Of a stretch of 23,066 nucleotides of DNA, positions 22,738 to 23,066 are shown piece by piece. Under the pieces are notes generated by a model that made no database searches, was not told where the DNA came from, and saw only the letters and a program-made list of their open reading frames with translations. The position numbers and the translations under genes were made by a program. Where the stretch lies: positions 1-23,066 of IMG/VR virus record IMGVR_UViG_3300031631_000029; one strand, 5' to 3'. Numbering within the stretch: the first letter of the stretch is position 1; every line of letters starts with the position of its first letter. The stretch comes from a virus.

Positions 22738-23066
22738 AATGACTCAATAGAACAGCGTTTAAATTCTTTTTAACCCCAAAATCAATAGCTTCTTTTACCT
22801 TTTCCATTATTATATCCACTTGATTAGTTTTCCTAACATGCATCACATCATCAATCTGAAATATACCTAACCCCTGAATTGAAATCCATTTACCACAAGT
22901 CCAACCCTTATAAAATAAATCTTGGCTAACAGCTATCCTTCCGATTCTAGGGTATTTCCTGCAAGCATTTACATCTGGTTCATTATCGGTTTGTTCTGGT
23001 ACAGCATTATAAGCAGTGGCTTTAACTGTTATGTTTGAAGTTTCATTAATGATTAGTTTTAGGGTT
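22724..23066 (-). CDS. 3D-domain protein, possible endolysin (5' end outside window)
   Basis: The frame enters from the right edge (first whole codon at 23065) and runs 113 residues to TAA 22726-22724. It reads TVKATAYNAVPEQTDNEPDV, then RIGRIAVSQDLF, IQGLGIFQIDDVMHVRKTNQ and VDIIMEKVKEAIDFGVK. This is the 3D (Asp-Asp-Asp) fold related to the MltA lytic transglycosylase core, with aspartates in TDN, SQD, IDD and VDI. Phage proteins of this form occur as lysis or peptidoglycan-cutting enzymes. The N-terminus, including any signal peptide, is outside the window. Confidence 0.75.
   Translation of the reverse strand, partial: TLKLIINETSNITVKATAYNAVPEQTDNEPDVNACRKYPRIGRIAVSQDLFYKGWTCGKWISIQGLGIFQIDDVMHVRKTNQVDIIMEKVKEAIDFGVKKNLNAVLLSHYGKM

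Noticed and set aside
1-23066. CRISPR array, tRNA, rRNA or transposase
   Set aside because: No regularly spaced direct repeats, cloverleaf-like RNA gene or transposase-like frame was found on reading both strands; a dedicated tRNA scan was not possible.

Overview
The window is part of a tailed-phage genome (a virus or an integrated prophage; nothing here separates the two) with a contractile, Mu-like tail. It is AT-rich, with strong AAGGAG-type ribosome binding sites and very tight gene packing (TAATG and ATGA stop/start overlaps). A Mu-type tail and a lipoprotein with a lipobox suggest a Gram-negative host. No host, integration, head or replication genes are visible, so the host genus cannot be named.

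Positions 1-9527 (+ strand) hold the tail module in the Mu order: the very end of a probable sheath gene, tail tube, tail assembly chaperone with an in-frame U UUU UUA slippery heptamer and a GpE-like frameshift extension, tape measure, DNA-circulation/hub protein (Mu N), hub protein (Mu P), a small membrane protein, spike gp45, a 63-residue protein, gp46, an inserted metallophosphoesterase preceded by a perfect hairpin, baseplate J (gp47) and gp48.

Positions 9529-12846 (+ strand) are the fibre module: three fibre or fibre-like proteins, a small coiled-coil protein, a probable fibre assembly protein and a small membrane protein. Two patches (about 9840-10140 and 11845-12370) are much richer in G+C than their surroundings, which points to exchange of receptor-binding tips.

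A hairpin at 12880-12922 closes this module. From there to the right edge every gene is on the minus strand. The cassette includes a DUF115/Maf-type glycosyltransferase with a TPR tail, a PseB-like UDP-GlcNAc 4,6-dehydratase, a NeuB/PseI-like sugar acid synthase without its SAF domain, two GNAT acetyltransferases and a DegT/PseC-type aminotransferase. Together these look like most of a nonulosonic acid (pseudaminic or legionaminic acid type) pathway plus the Maf protein that in bacteria puts such sugars on flagellin. PseG- and PseF-type genes are not seen. Interleaved are a lipoprotein, several unknown small proteins, an EF-Ts N-terminal (UBA-like) domain joined to a Cys/His cluster, two zinc-ribbon proteins and, cut by the window edge, a 3D-domain protein that may be the endolysin.

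My reading, which is inference, is that the phage carries a near-complete protein or surface glycosylation cassette beside its tail-fibre genes. It could decorate the phage's own fibres or change the host's flagellum or surface.
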